Made by a program: the position numbers and the translations under genes. From Macrocystis pyrifera (taxonomy: Eukaryota; Sar; Phaeophyceae; Laminariales; Laminariaceae), in NCBI GenBank assembly GCA_031763025.1, contig JASSKH010000001.1, forward strand, positions 19,321,142 to 19,385,141: a DNA stretch of 64,000 nt, read 5' to 3'. The notes beneath the pieces are model-generated. The model was not told where the DNA came from. It made no database searches and worked only from the letters and a program-made list of their open reading frames with translations. Of the stretch, positions 34,281 through 45,912 are shown piece after piece; position 1 is the first letter of the stretch; each line of letters opens with the position of its first letter.

Positions 34281-36572
34281 GTTTGACGGCCGTGACCCGT
34301 GCTCTAGTGATGGTGGCTATTCTCCACTATCTGTGGCTCTCGTTTGGCAACTCCCTTTATGCCCGAATGGTTAAGAACACCTATGGACAGCCCGAAGTCT
34401 TTGGGGGCGTCACCAGTACGGAAGATGGGTCGGCACTCACGATCGGTCCGACCGCGAGGCCGCGGACAGGGTGCAGCAACGACTCCGTAAATGTGCTGGT
34501 GGACAGTGGCGCGTCAGGACATTATTTCGACGACGCCATCATCCCCGGATTTCGGGACAGACTGGAAGAGTACAAGGTGTTGGACGTGCCACGAAAAATC
34601 TCAACCGCCGGGGGGGGGGGAATTGAATGGCACTGCGCAGGGAGTGCTCCGGGGCCACGTCGTCGACGACAAAGGAGCGCGACGGTTAATTGAACTTTCG
34701 TGTCTGATTGTGCCTGGCCTAGGACGTAACCTGTTCTCTGTCAAGCAAGCTGCGCGTAACGGTGTGGTGTCTATCTTTGACACGACCAACCCAAGGCTGG
34801 AAACCCACAACCACATATTTCCGCTCCAAGAGCTGGGGCACGATCTTTATTCTTTCTCGCTGGACCTCGCCGGCGGTGGCAACGGGCCGGAGCTGGCAAT
34901 GCAGGCTGCGGCAAACGCCAACCTGTGGCATCCGCGACTAGGACACCTCAACCGCCAGAGCTTACAGCTTCTGAAAAACCTTGATAAAAACGGGGTGAGT
35001 TTCGACGGGCCTGTGCCAGACTGCGATGTGTGCGCCGTGGGCAAGAGTCACCAGCTGGCTCATCCCAAGACCGCCGACCACAAGGTTAAACTCCCTTTCC
35101 AACTCGTTTTCGCAGACCTGATGGGACCTTTAACCCCAGAGGCCCTCGGGGGCTACAAGTACATCAAAAAGATTTCCGACGAGTACACCAAGTGGACGGA
35201 GACTTATTTGCTGAAGTCCAAGCACGACGCTCTCAGTTCATTTCAGGTATTCGTACAATCTGTGGTGATTCCAAGTGGTTTCCGCGTCGAGCGGTTGAGG
35301 GTGGACAAAGGAGGAGAATTCATCAGCAAGGAGTTCCAGGACTACTGCCTTCAGACGGAGGTGTTGCTCGAGTACGCCAGCACCAATACGCCGCAGCAAA
35401 TTGGCATGTCCGAACGCGTTGGAAGAACTCTTGCAGCTATGGTGCGGTGTATGCTTGCCGACAGCGGACTGCCAAAGTTTCTGTGGGAAAAATTGATGTT
35501 CACGGCGGCATTTCTGGGCAACAGGGCGCCGCACTCCGCGATCGGCATGCAGTCTCCGTACAAAATGTTACACGGAACGGAGCCGGATCTGAGTCTTCTT
35601 CGAGTCATCGGTGCCCGGGCTTTCGTGCATATTGAGACCTACTCCAAAAAGCTTGAACTCAAGGCAGTGGAAGGACGATTGGTTGGGTACAGCAACAACA
35701 GCAAGAGCTATCGAGTGTACAATCTTGCCACCCGGCGCATTATGGAGAGCCGGAACGTCATCTTCATCGAGACACCATCGCGCCTATTCCCGCCACCGTT
35801 GGAAGAAACTTCGCAGCAGATTAATCCGCCAAGCAACGGCATGGACGACCACAACTACATCACAGACGAGGACTTTCAGCGCGATCTTCGCGATTACACT
35901 TCCGTGTTGGAACCGCTTCCCGGTGCTTCTGCTGACCACATCGCCGTGGGCGGGCTCTCAGACAATCCACCGGTGGCTGAACTCTTGGAGCGGATCAGCG
36001 AGATCACTAGGAGGGACACACTGGACGGAGGAGCTGCAGGATCACCGCAAGAAGGGGCGATGCCCGGGGGGGAGCCTATGGACGGAGTTTACCAGGAGGT
36101 TGTTCTTGAACCACAGGAGCAAGCGATGTCACCCGCGGCAGCGTCCCTGGAAACACCACTGGCTGGATCACAGCCGCTTCAACAGCGGGGACTTTCGCGC
36201 CAAGAAGCGACTCCTGCGGTTACGCGTGCCGGCACTGCAGCACAATCGGTTGCGAGGCATAACACTCACAACCGTTCAGATTCTGCTCACCTAGCTGCGA
36301 TCGCCACCGGGCCCGCGCTGTCTGAGCTCCGAGGGCTGAGGCTCTATACCAAGGAAACCCTGCCGGATATCGCGCATGAGACGTACGGAGCAGACTCTGC
36401 CGTTGAATACGCCTACGCCGCGACGACCATTCAAAGCTGTTCGGCCGGGGAGAATGCGGAAATAACTCCTAACACCTTTAAAGAGGCCATGACTCTACCG
36501 GCTAAAGCACAGTGGAAAGCGACCTCGGACAAGGAAATGGCAAGCCTGAAAAAGAACAATGTCTACACACCT
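34281..36572 (+). pseudogene. Copia Pol part 1: protease and integrase, split over two frames
   Basis: Protease active site DSGASGHYFDD at about 34502-34534. The frame then changes at an 11-G run (34610-34620). Integrase follows: zinc-binding HPRLGH and CDVC (about 34928-35035), catalytic Asp in FADLMG (about 35113), Asp in VDKGGEF (about 35301) and Glu in GMSERVGRTL (about 35404), then the GKE-type C-terminal region (RLVGYSNNSKSYRVYN). All three DDE residues are present. A long Pro/Gln-rich spacer leads to RT. The frame is lost again at about 36565-36572, just before the RT start. Each change is equivalent to one extra base. Confidence 0.85.
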
Positions 36573-38019
36573 CCTGCCGGCGACCTCTGTCCCGGCGGGA
36601 CACAAGATTATCGGCAGTAGATGGGTTTACAAGGTCAAGGCGGACAACTCACACAAGGGACGCGTTGTTGTACTAGGATGGGGGCAATTGCCGGGCATTG
36701 ATTGCGGCAGCACGTTTGCCCCCGTCTGCAGGCTCCAGAGCATCCGCATGGTGCTGGCAATAGCGGCGGAGTACAATCTGGAGTGTTGGCAGCTAGACTA
36801 CAACACCGCGGTTCTGAACGCCGATGTCACAGAGGAAGTGTACGTCAAGATGGCACCCGGATACGAGCAATTCGACGAAAACGGAGTGCCACTGGTAATG
36901 AGGCTGTTGAAAAGCCTATACGGTCTCCGCCAGAGCCCGACTAACTGGTGGAACACGATCGACAAACATCTGGTGGAAATTGGCTTCAAAAGTCTCAAGT
37001 CGGACCCGTGCGTCTACACCTACTCGGAGTGCGGTGCCGTTTATATCCTGACCTTGTATGTCGACGACGTTCTCTTGCTCGGAAAAGACGTCCTGGTGCT
37101 GAGGCGGATCAAGCAGAAGCTCATGAGTCGTTTCTCAATGACGGACATGGGAGACGTGTCACTCGTGCTCGGGATGGGTGTTACCCGTGACCGCGAGAAG
37201 GGGACGGTGACCATCACCCAGGAGAAATATACCAAGTCCCTGCTGGAGCGGTACGGTATGGCAAGCTGCAATTCAACGTACACGCCTGGTGTGGGAAAAG
37301 AGCTGTCGCTGGACCAGCCGGAGGAGAGGCTTCTAAGTAAGGAGGAGAAACAGCGTTTCCAAGCCATCACGGGCAGCATCATGTACCTTGGGCAGGTGAC
37401 TCGTTACGACATCTTATACGCCGTCAATCAACTGGCAAGGGCGATGTCTAAACCGTCCAAAGCTCACATGGCGGCAGCCAAACATCTACTTCGCTACCTG
37501 GCTGGAACGGTGGATTTCACCATCACGTACAAGCAAGGTGGCTTCAAGCTGACTGCATTCTCCGATGCAAACTGGGGCAACAACCCGGATAACGGCAAGT
37601 CGATGTCCTCGTATATTGTCTTCCTTGCGAACGCCCCGGTTAGCTTCAAGGTGGGACTGCAGGGGCTGACAGTGCAATCCACTATGGAGGCAGAACTCGT
37701 GGCCGCAGCGCTAGCGATGAAGGAAGCGGTGTTCTGCTCTAACATGATGAAGGAACTGAGATTCGGCACGCGCTTCGACAGCGTACCACTATATATCGAC
37801 AACACCTCGGCTCTGCACGTCGCCGGAAATCGGACCTACAGTTCTCGAGTTAAGCACGTGGTTCTACGGTACTTCTTCATCCAGGAACTAGTCAAGGAGG
37901 GCAAAATCACCGTGAAATATGTGAAAACAGAGGACCAGCTTGCTGACATTGGCACGAAGCACCTCAGTAAGCAAAGGCAGCCCTACCTCCTCAAGTTGAT
38001 CAGCGAATTCAGGGCCTGA
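36573..38019 (+). CDS. Copia Pol part 2: reverse transcriptase and RNase H
   Basis: Open without stops to TGA at 38019. RT begins KIIGSRWVYKVKAD, continues GIDCGSTFAPVCRLQSIRM, LDYNTAVLNADVTEEVYVKM and the catalytic YVDDVLL (about 37057-37077). RNase H has SDANWGNN, STMEAEL and YIDNTSAL with the expected Asp/Glu residues, and ends with the KYVKTEDQLADIGTK motif typical of copia. The catalytic residues are intact, but this frame is out of phase with the upstream integrase, so a full Pol could be made only if the frame changes are sequence errors or are bypassed. In copia the RT usually follows in one polyprotein; an internal ATG start is not expected. Confidence 0.88.
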
Positions 38020-38164
38020 AAATGAGAAGTTCAGACGATCGAACCGTAGGGGTTTCTTTTTGCTGGTTGTCTTTACTTGCTACTTTCGCGGGAATGGGGG
38101 AGTTACACTACACAAGCTTTATGGTTTTGTATGCATTATCAGTGTTCTAGTAAAGAAGTAGCGT

Positions 38165-38284
38165 TGCTTCCAACAAGTGCTGGTGATCGTTAGCCATGAT
38201 CGGCGCTTTAGTATTGTTTCTATCGCTTCCAACAAGTGCTGGTGATCGTTAGCCATGATCAGGACTTTAGTCATGTTCTATCGC
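38165..38284. repeat. Two 60-bp tandem repeats in the copia 3' untranslated region
   Basis: GCTTCCAACAAGTGCTGGTG and the next 40 bases occur at 38165 and again at 38225 with few differences, between the pol stop and the polypurine tract. Confidence 0.85.
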
Positions 38285-38331
38285 CCTGGGACATTCATCG
38301 TTTATGCATTGCGACTTGCATTGAGGGGGAG

Positions 38332-38685
38332 TGTTAAGAAATGGGCCGTATGTACATAGCCTATTGAGTCAATGCTTCGTAAGTTGCGGTTCAACTAATT
38401 ACACCGCATTATGAGTAGCGGGATATTTTGATGGCCTTTCAGCAGTTCTTGTAGTCGACGAGTTGCAGCGACAAGCCGCCGATAGACGTTGCTGTAAGAG
38501 GCCATCAAGACTGAGGAACTGGAGTGTTCGCACACCCCCCACGTTCACTCGTCGAACCACATCTGAACTTACCACGGTTCATCGTCCTAAGCCTTTATTG
38601 CCCTCAAGCGGCATTTTTCAAGAGTCATCCATTCTTCACATCCTGGACACACAGCGTGTTTGCTCGGTCAGTTTAACGACTGACA
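38332..38685 (+). repeat. Probable copia 3' LTR (left border clear, right border not)
   Basis: Starts TGTTAAGAAATGGGCC directly after the polypurine tract, as LTRs start with TG. A CA end is plausible near 38685 (GACTGACA), but without a second LTR to compare it cannot be fixed. Confidence 0.4.
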
Positions 38686-39913
38686 GCGCCAACCTTTGCA
38701 GCCTACTGCGCAGGAGTATCATCGAATATCCTTATCATAAACGCCTTCCATGAAACTTGAAACCATGTTTTGAGCGCTGTGGAAACCCTGGGGAGAAAGC
38801 TATTTTCCGAGAAACATTTTGCAATTTGGTGTTTCAGAGTTGGAAAGCACAAGTTTTTTACGTTGTTACGCTCGATCAAATACAAACAAACGTGGTGACT
38901 GTTGTACTTGTTTTTTTAAATATTATTTGTTCGTCAAGGGAAAGCCACAGTCGCCGAAAAACCCAGTCTAAAAGGGTAAATGTATCTGGAGAATGATAAG
39001 CAGAAAATAAAACGTCCGGGGGGAAGCCCGATAGCATCGCCATGACACACCACCCTGCTAAATTTCGTAGTTCAACTTTCAAAAACGAAGTTTCCTATGC
39101 GCCTCGAAGGAATGGTATGCCTGTCGCTGTGGCCAGCTCATAGTACTTACAAACATCCGATGGAGGGGAATGGTTTGGACGAAAGGTGGCCGTATATACA
39201 TAGGAAGCACCTTCTTGCTCGAAAGCTTGACCACGAGCTTGCCCAACAGACGATTTTACTACTTCCCAGCGTTTGGTTTGTGGACTTGACCCTTTTGTAC
39301 TTCAGCTGTTGATAGCGTTGTATCAGTCGGCATCGTTGATCTGAGGACCGCCCTAAATGAGGGCAGCAGCTCGCTTCTGAAAACTCGACTTTATTTCGAT
39401 GTCCTGACGTTCGAGTTCAGCCTACCGTTAGCTTCTGTGAGTGTAGAGAGCTGCGGTGGTATCGATTACTTCCATGACCAGGAGCACTGGTCAATCCTGC
39501 CATTTTTGTCCTTCCCATATGTAGCTCTTGTTGCCTTCCCCGCCTTGTATCTTCTAGACGATTGCGTGCCTGGGCAGCCGCTAGTTGATTTTGAACTTCA
39601 CTACCCCCACCCAGTGTGGATTATCGATTCCATGGATTATCATTGAGTCGCTGTGTCGGTCTACAGGTACGACATCAGGCGTCAGGAGGATGTAGGCCGT
39701 AAATACCCAAAGTTAGACTACGCTTTGCAGCAGGTGCCCGTTTCACAACACTATACTCGTGTGCGAGAGGAATTATTGATACACCCGTTCCCTGCAAGCC
39801 GTTCACGGGAAACTGCAGTGTAACCGCCCGCACCTACCGAGGACAATCTCTGCCTGCTACGTTTTTTTCTGCTTGAAAAACCAGATATTGGACTGTCATG
39901 TGTGGCTCAAGGT
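38686..39913. other. Non-genic stretch
   Basis: Short frames only (up to 79 codons). Nothing recognisable. Confidence 0.3.
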
Positions 39914-42900
39914 ATGATCTTCCTCTCGCTGACAGCTGTATGCGGTGCACAGAAGGCGTCGCGAAGCAGTATATCTCACAGTGCGTAAAGGACCAACTAC
40001 AGGGTCGACTCGTGGGACGACGCGCGTGATGAGCCCTACCGATTGACGTTCTGGAAGTTCGGCCTGAATTCTGTCCATGTTTTCGACCATGCCGGGCACG
40101 TGAGGTCCCTGACGGCAGGTAATACGCAATATACCTTCGACGTGGACGTCTGTTCCAAGATGCTTCGCTCCCCCAACGATGAAGTCCTAGAAGATGCGTA
40201 CGTCGAGTTCGGCAGCCTCAAAATAGACTGCACCACCTGTGCAGTCACGCGAAACGCACTGCGCTACGTTAACCTTCCGGAAGTGTGTTTTTCTCATGAT
40301 AATCCGCACTCTTTAATGTGCGTTTGTTACTTTCGTGTACTTTCCTGCTCAACGACCAACTTAATTTCCGGCCAAAACGGTTGCTTCAGCTTTCGACCCT
40401 ACTACAGCTCCGTTTGCGGACTCCGTTTCAGCTCCGGTCACAGTAACAACTCCAACTCCTGGCACCGGACCGACTCTGGCTCCGGCCGCTGTAGCGACTC
40501 CAGCTCCCGTCACCGAATCTACCCCCGCACCGGTGACTATTATGACTCTAGCGCACGTCACCGAACTTCCCACAGCGTCGATGGCTGACATGATCCCGTT
40601 ACGGTATGCACTCCAGCACCCGTGACTGATATGACACCTGCACCCGTCATGGAAGCCACACCAGTTCCGACCACTGAAGTTACCTCACCTCTGATCGCCG
40701 AAGCTACGCCAGCTCCAGTCATCGAGCCGACTGGAACGCGCGTAACGGAGCCATGTCCAGCTCCAATTGAACCTGTGGAGGGCAAGTTGCTCATGTTGTT
40801 CAATGTACTGAAGGTTTTGTCATTGTTTTTCCTTGTGTTGGTGAACGTCGCTCTCTAAACGAGAGTGAACACCACGGGAACAGTTTAATGCCGTATAAGG
40901 ATGAAACTCGATATCGAAAAGATGATGCACTGTGCAGCTAATGTATTCTATCTATAGCGTTGACTCTCTATACCTCAACACCCAACAACACCAACCCCCA
41001 ATATTGCGGTTGCCAGTGATGTAATTGTCACTTTTGCAGCCCAAGTTCCCCTCCAACGCCCCACAAGGGTTGGGCCTGGCGGTACCTTGCTGTAAGGCAG
41101 GTTGGCCATGCACTCACTGCCTGATAAAACCTAACCGGTGTGTGTCGTTGACTTTCCCCAAGGTAACACGAGGTTGCACTCGCTCGGCAAAGCGTATTGA
41201 TGATACGTTGAAGGGAATCGACACTACATTGTAGTTTTTTCTGTCAAACCGTGCTAGAGATTAGTCGAAATATACCCTAGTCCCTGCGTGTTCGAAATGC
41301 CGCGTGTGTTTCGCCCATGGCCTCACTCAGAACTCTTTGCGGGGACACGTTCGTCGAGTGCACACCATGCCGCCAAACTGGAGACCCGGCTTGGATATGC
41401 CCCGCCGCCTTGAGCACATATGCTCATATTGGCAGCTCGGGTGCGTACATAGTCGAGCTACTCGGGAAAACTGGTGTGTGGCCTCAATTACCTACAATAG
41501 CCTGGGAGTAGTGACGAGAATATCCGATAGAAAAGCCTTCAGATACTTGATGTACTTGAAATATTTGGGCTTTACGTACCGTGGGATACTGCGAATACTC
41601 GCAGACTTTCGAGGTTCTGCAGTGCAGATGCTACGCTGCTTGCAGTATTTCGGGGTTCGATACTGCGGAATGCTGCTGAACGTGAAGCATGTCAGGGTTT
41701 TTTAGCTGCTTGTACTCGGAGTGAAACACACCCCAAATTCAGCAGAATACTCAGAGTATAAAATAGGCTTCGACCCTCTGTGCACCGTTTTGATGACCGC
41801 ATCTTCATTTAGAGGAAGAAAACATTCACGGATCGTCCCACATGTGCGAATTGGAGCATGTGGTTTTTCGGGGGACAACTGGAGTACTTTCGTGCAGTAT
41901 TGACCGTATTTCGCGGACGAATACTGCGAGTACTCGCAATCCTTCCCGGCTCGATAGAGTGCAGAATCTCGGGGCTCGATACTCTGGATATTTTGAGTAC
42001 TCTGGTAACTCGGATATTTGTATTCCGGGTTCTGCACCGCTCATACTCCCAGCACTCGCAGTAGTTATGCTGGCATTACTGTTCGTGCTCAAAGTATGAG
42101 AAACTAAGAGCATCTCTGTAGTGTTGATATCGGCTTGCGAGAATGAAACCAGGCCACTATGTAGTTGTCAGCAACTGCTCTATATATCGACCAGTGGTGC
42201 AAAGCTATTTCACGATAGTGTACCAAAATATCATCTCGTCTCTTCGCACGAGACTAGAGACGCATCGTCGCGAGCTCCAAAATCACTGTCGTTTAATCAA
42301 TAAGGTCAGATTAGTACCTACCTCGGCAACGGCTTTTCCCTTGCTTTGCACGAATGACTTGCAGCCATCTGGACGAAGCGTTTGTCACTGATGAGCTGCT
42401 GACCGGATTCGTCGACAACAAAAGCGGTTGCCAATGACCCGCTTTGCTGGGCGACTGCATCGTTTTCGACCAACAGATGCAAAATAAGAAAATTAACTCC
42501 CGACAACTTTTCTTAGATAGTTTCCTCTCTCACTTGAGCTTCATCGAAAGCCCGGGGATGGTCCTGAGAATCGTGTCTCGTTTGTCGTTCCTGTTCATTG
42601 CCCCCCCTCGTTTGTCAAGTGCGACGGACATTGCAGCCTACGTTCCTGTCGAAGATAACAGCTGCCGTTCTTGACGACCTCATCTACATCGTTGACGCAT
42701 GCGCGGTAAGTTTCGAAGTGGATTACCCTGTGTTCGCTGGCGTGTACGAGTGCGCGCAATGATGTGTTTCACGTACCTGGTACCAAATGGCTAACATTCG
42801 GAATGACTCCTATCGATGTGACTACAGGTCTTTTAAATCGCTGGGAAATACTCTCAGTGGGCTACCCTTCGTAGCTCCGTAGCGAGCCGAATCTAATCGT

Positions 42901-43141
42901 TGCCCACAAGTGTGCGAAACGGAAACCCATGGCGGCCTGATGACATTGCTGAGACTTATCCACGACATACGTATCAGCTAATATTGTGACCTCGGACGAG
43001 AGTACTTGACCTTAGCGGATCCGGCTGTAAGGACGTTACAACCTCTCGTTCTCGCCTACCGTGGCGTTGTTCGATTTGCGCTCTCGTTATCGTTCTCCTT
43101 CTCGCCGCAAGTGGACAGGTACCAGTTGTGCGATCGTGATT
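39914..43141 (+). pseudogene. Decayed M8-like metallopeptidase gene, copy 4 (exons 1, 2, 6, 7, 8, trace of 9)
   Basis: Exon 1 starts ATG 39914 with a hydrophobic leader (IFLSLTAVCGAQ). It has an in-frame TAA at 39986-39988 and then reads WDDARDEPYRLTFWKFGL, but loses its C-terminal third near 40310. A Pro/Thr linker made of APVT/TPAP repeats follows (about 40380-40790; stop and frame change inside; donor GC). Exons 3, 4 and 5 are absent, and with them the HExxH motif. Exon 6 (41331-41473) is intact. Exon 7 (42352-42419) codes SHLDE and DELLTGF but has lost both splice sites (AC for AG, AA for GT); the Met-turn Met is Leu. Exon 8 (42637-42705) is intact. A microexon relic is at about 43111 without splice sites. 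The last exon was not found. Confidence 0.78.
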
Positions 43142-45912
43142 CCATCGATATTTGTTCATGCGACCATTTCGAAGTCCTGCTTCATTGGAAATAGTGCTTA
43201 CAAACAGTTTGGCGGGAAACAAAATGCGCGAACCACACAGCGTTCCATACGTTTTAGCATGCAACGACATATGACATCCAAATTCTGTCTTCGGATCCGT
43301 GATCTCTAGTACAGACTTCACGCACCCTGACTTTTTCAGGAAAAATCAGAGTTAGGGGAATTTTTCTCTATCGTCGCCGCTTTCTTGCAGTTTTTGAAAT
43401 TTTTCCGCAGCAGCCCGAACAATATCTCTGAAACCCGGGTACACACCTCCAGAATAGTTTTTTGAATCCCGAGGCCCATACCAAAAGGAACACTCTGAGC
43501 ATCCATCAAATTTTCACAGCCAAGTAGGGGATATTTCCTCATCATCCCCCACTCCTGACGAATTCCAGAACGCTTAACTGCGGAAGGTTCCCGTGACGCT
43601 GCATTTATTTCTGACGGTGGAATGATGTATCTGGTATGTCTGCCGTCGTAGGGGTGCATCAAAGACACTACGTAGAGTGTCTTTCCTCACTCAAAACCTG
43701 ACTTTGAGATGGCATTCACTCCGTACCCGAAAAAGCAACCCAAGGATCTGAGACCTGCAGAAGTTAGGCACAGAAGCTATACAAGGACGCATAGATGGCT
43801 ACACTCATGCATGCGATCCCAATCTTATTTGTGGTCATTGTGTGGTTGATAGCTCAACCTGCTCTAAGATCCATCAACTACTAGTATCCCAATGTTGAGG
43901 TCACAAAGTTATACCTTCATCTTCTCACTCGTGGTCTGCGGCTCAAAGTGGTTTTGCCTAGCCCTAAGGAAAAGCTCGGCGCCGTGCACCCCATCATTGA
44001 CTCCACAGAAAAAACAACACAAGGTTACGCACGGCATCACACCACGACACAACCAGGATAAACCGCGTGGTAGACAGAATGCCGGATTAATATGTGTATA
44101 AAGTGGTTCGTGGTGTAGCGCGCTCAAACACTTTTTGCCTGGCGCGTACCGAAGGGTGAAATCGTGCGCAGCATATGTTTTTGTGATTGTAGTAGATATG
44201 ACGGGCTGCACCACGAAATGCAAGAATAGTTCCGATCTGCTGCTTATGCACGATGTATATACGAAACCATGTGTACAGCAGGAGGTTTTTTAATGTACCT
44301 GTGTATCAAGTATGACGACAATTGCTGCTACCACAGCGCGGGGGTATGCCGGCAATGTTTTCACTACGCATTTGGGCGACTCGGGCCAGTGGCGCTGTAC
44401 CTCGGCCATAAAATAAAAAATATTTTCGTGGCGCAGCGTGATCAATTCCGATGCAGTACATAGTGGTATCGCAAAACAAGAAACACGCTAAGGCTTGTAA
44501 CCACTCACTGCAGATAAGTCCGGTTTGGCCGCTCGGTCGGGTTTCCGTGTGTGGCTATCGATCCCCCCCCTATAATGTCTCAGATACAGGCCCCATCATT
44601 AATCGTAGAGTGTTGATCAACCGTTGCCACCCGAGCCCGAATACATTCAGTATGCCTTGTCGCACGTTCAACCTGTTGTGTGGGTGCTGGTGCCGCATTT
44701 GACATTGCTGTTAAAAATAAATACTATATATTATCAAACAAATAATATAAATATTTAGGATAAGCATCAGAAAATAGCGAGGTTGGTTGGAGAGATGTGG
44801 GCTTTGGACTTGCACCCTCTCCCACGACTGCAGCAACTGGCCCACCCCAGGGATGGAAACAAAGCGTCTAGGCGGACCTTTCTAGTGTGCTCAAACAACA
44901 CACGAAATAGAACGTCGCCAACGACGTCAGGCCACTAAATCAACTGTGGGGGAACACATTGTTTTCCGAGAATAATTTTGTTGCAAACTTGATTTCTTGT
45001 AAATATATTCGATACCATGCAGAAAATATCGCCAGTTCATCAATACTGAAGTGCCTCCAGTCACTACTTTGTGTGCGACCGGCGTGCGGTTTAGACACAG
45101 TAAGTACAGTAAACAAAGGTCAAACCCGCGCTACTTTTCTACGGTGCATTCTCAAGTGTATCAAATAAAAGAAGCTCTTAACAAAAAAGACAAACCGCAC
45201 CGAACCTCACCCAGTACGTACGTAATAGTAGTTTGTGCAAATCCGCGATATTTTTCATACGCAACTGCACCGAATAGAAACAGTAGGTCATCGAGTAAAC
45301 GCACCGAACCTCACCGTAGGCTGGTGAGGATGTAAAAGACGTAAATAACAAACCGCAGCAGTGCACTGCCTAATCCTTCGAAAACCACGTGCGCACCGGA
45401 CCGGACGTGCCGTGACAAGGAACATTTCGCACTGCACCGAATCTGACCGCACCGGATTCGTTTGGGAATGGCAATACCACTTTTACCGCACAATAGAGAT
45501 TGGTATACCACGCTAAACGCACTCAACCCGACGGTGCAGTTTCAAAAAGCATGAAGATGCATCGATGTACGGCTCTACACTAACAAGACTAGCCTAAACA
45601 GAAGCATGATTCACCCTTTGCCTGATCGTTGCATCCGGTCGGTGCACAGTTGTCCTCAGGCCGAAATCGAAACCCTTTAGCCGGCCAAGTCGCACCTTGC
45701 GTAAACCATACATATTGGGGAAAAGGCGATACCGCAAACACGATTACTGGAACTTACTGTCACACCCCACGCCTACAGCTAACCAAACCACCCTGGCACG
45801 CTGCTCCTCTCATTATGGGGACAACACTGATGCCTGGGTCATGTACCTTGCGAACGATATGCAGAGTGTACCACAGCACGGTGGCGGTCTGCACGTTGTT
45901 TGCGCATGTCAC
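43142..45912. other. Non-genic stretch with scattered short repeats
   Basis: A 110-codon minus-strand frame (43336-43668) shows no known motif. Around 45190-45470 the string GCACCGAACCTCACC or close variants (CACCGAATCTGACC, GCACCGAATAG) recur at least four times. Nothing else is supportable. Confidence 0.35.

Larger units (their letters stand above)
33061..38331 (+). mobile_element. Ty1/copia LTR retrotransposon, internal region
   Basis: Domain order gag, protease, integrase, reverse transcriptase, RNase H is diagnostic of Ty1/copia (Pseudoviridae type). It ends in a purine tract GAGGGGGAG (38323-38331) right before TGTTAAGAAATGGG, the expected polypurine tract and 3' LTR start. I could not find a matching 5' LTR or a primer-binding site upstream of gag, where the sequence goes into a TTTG microsatellite and another retroelement. 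The left end therefore looks truncated or rearranged. The coding part is far better preserved than anything around it. Confidence 0.92.

Noticed and set aside
35192-36294. Plus-strand frames of 147 and 227 codons inside the copia pol region
   Set aside because: Out-of-frame shadows of integrase and the following spacer.
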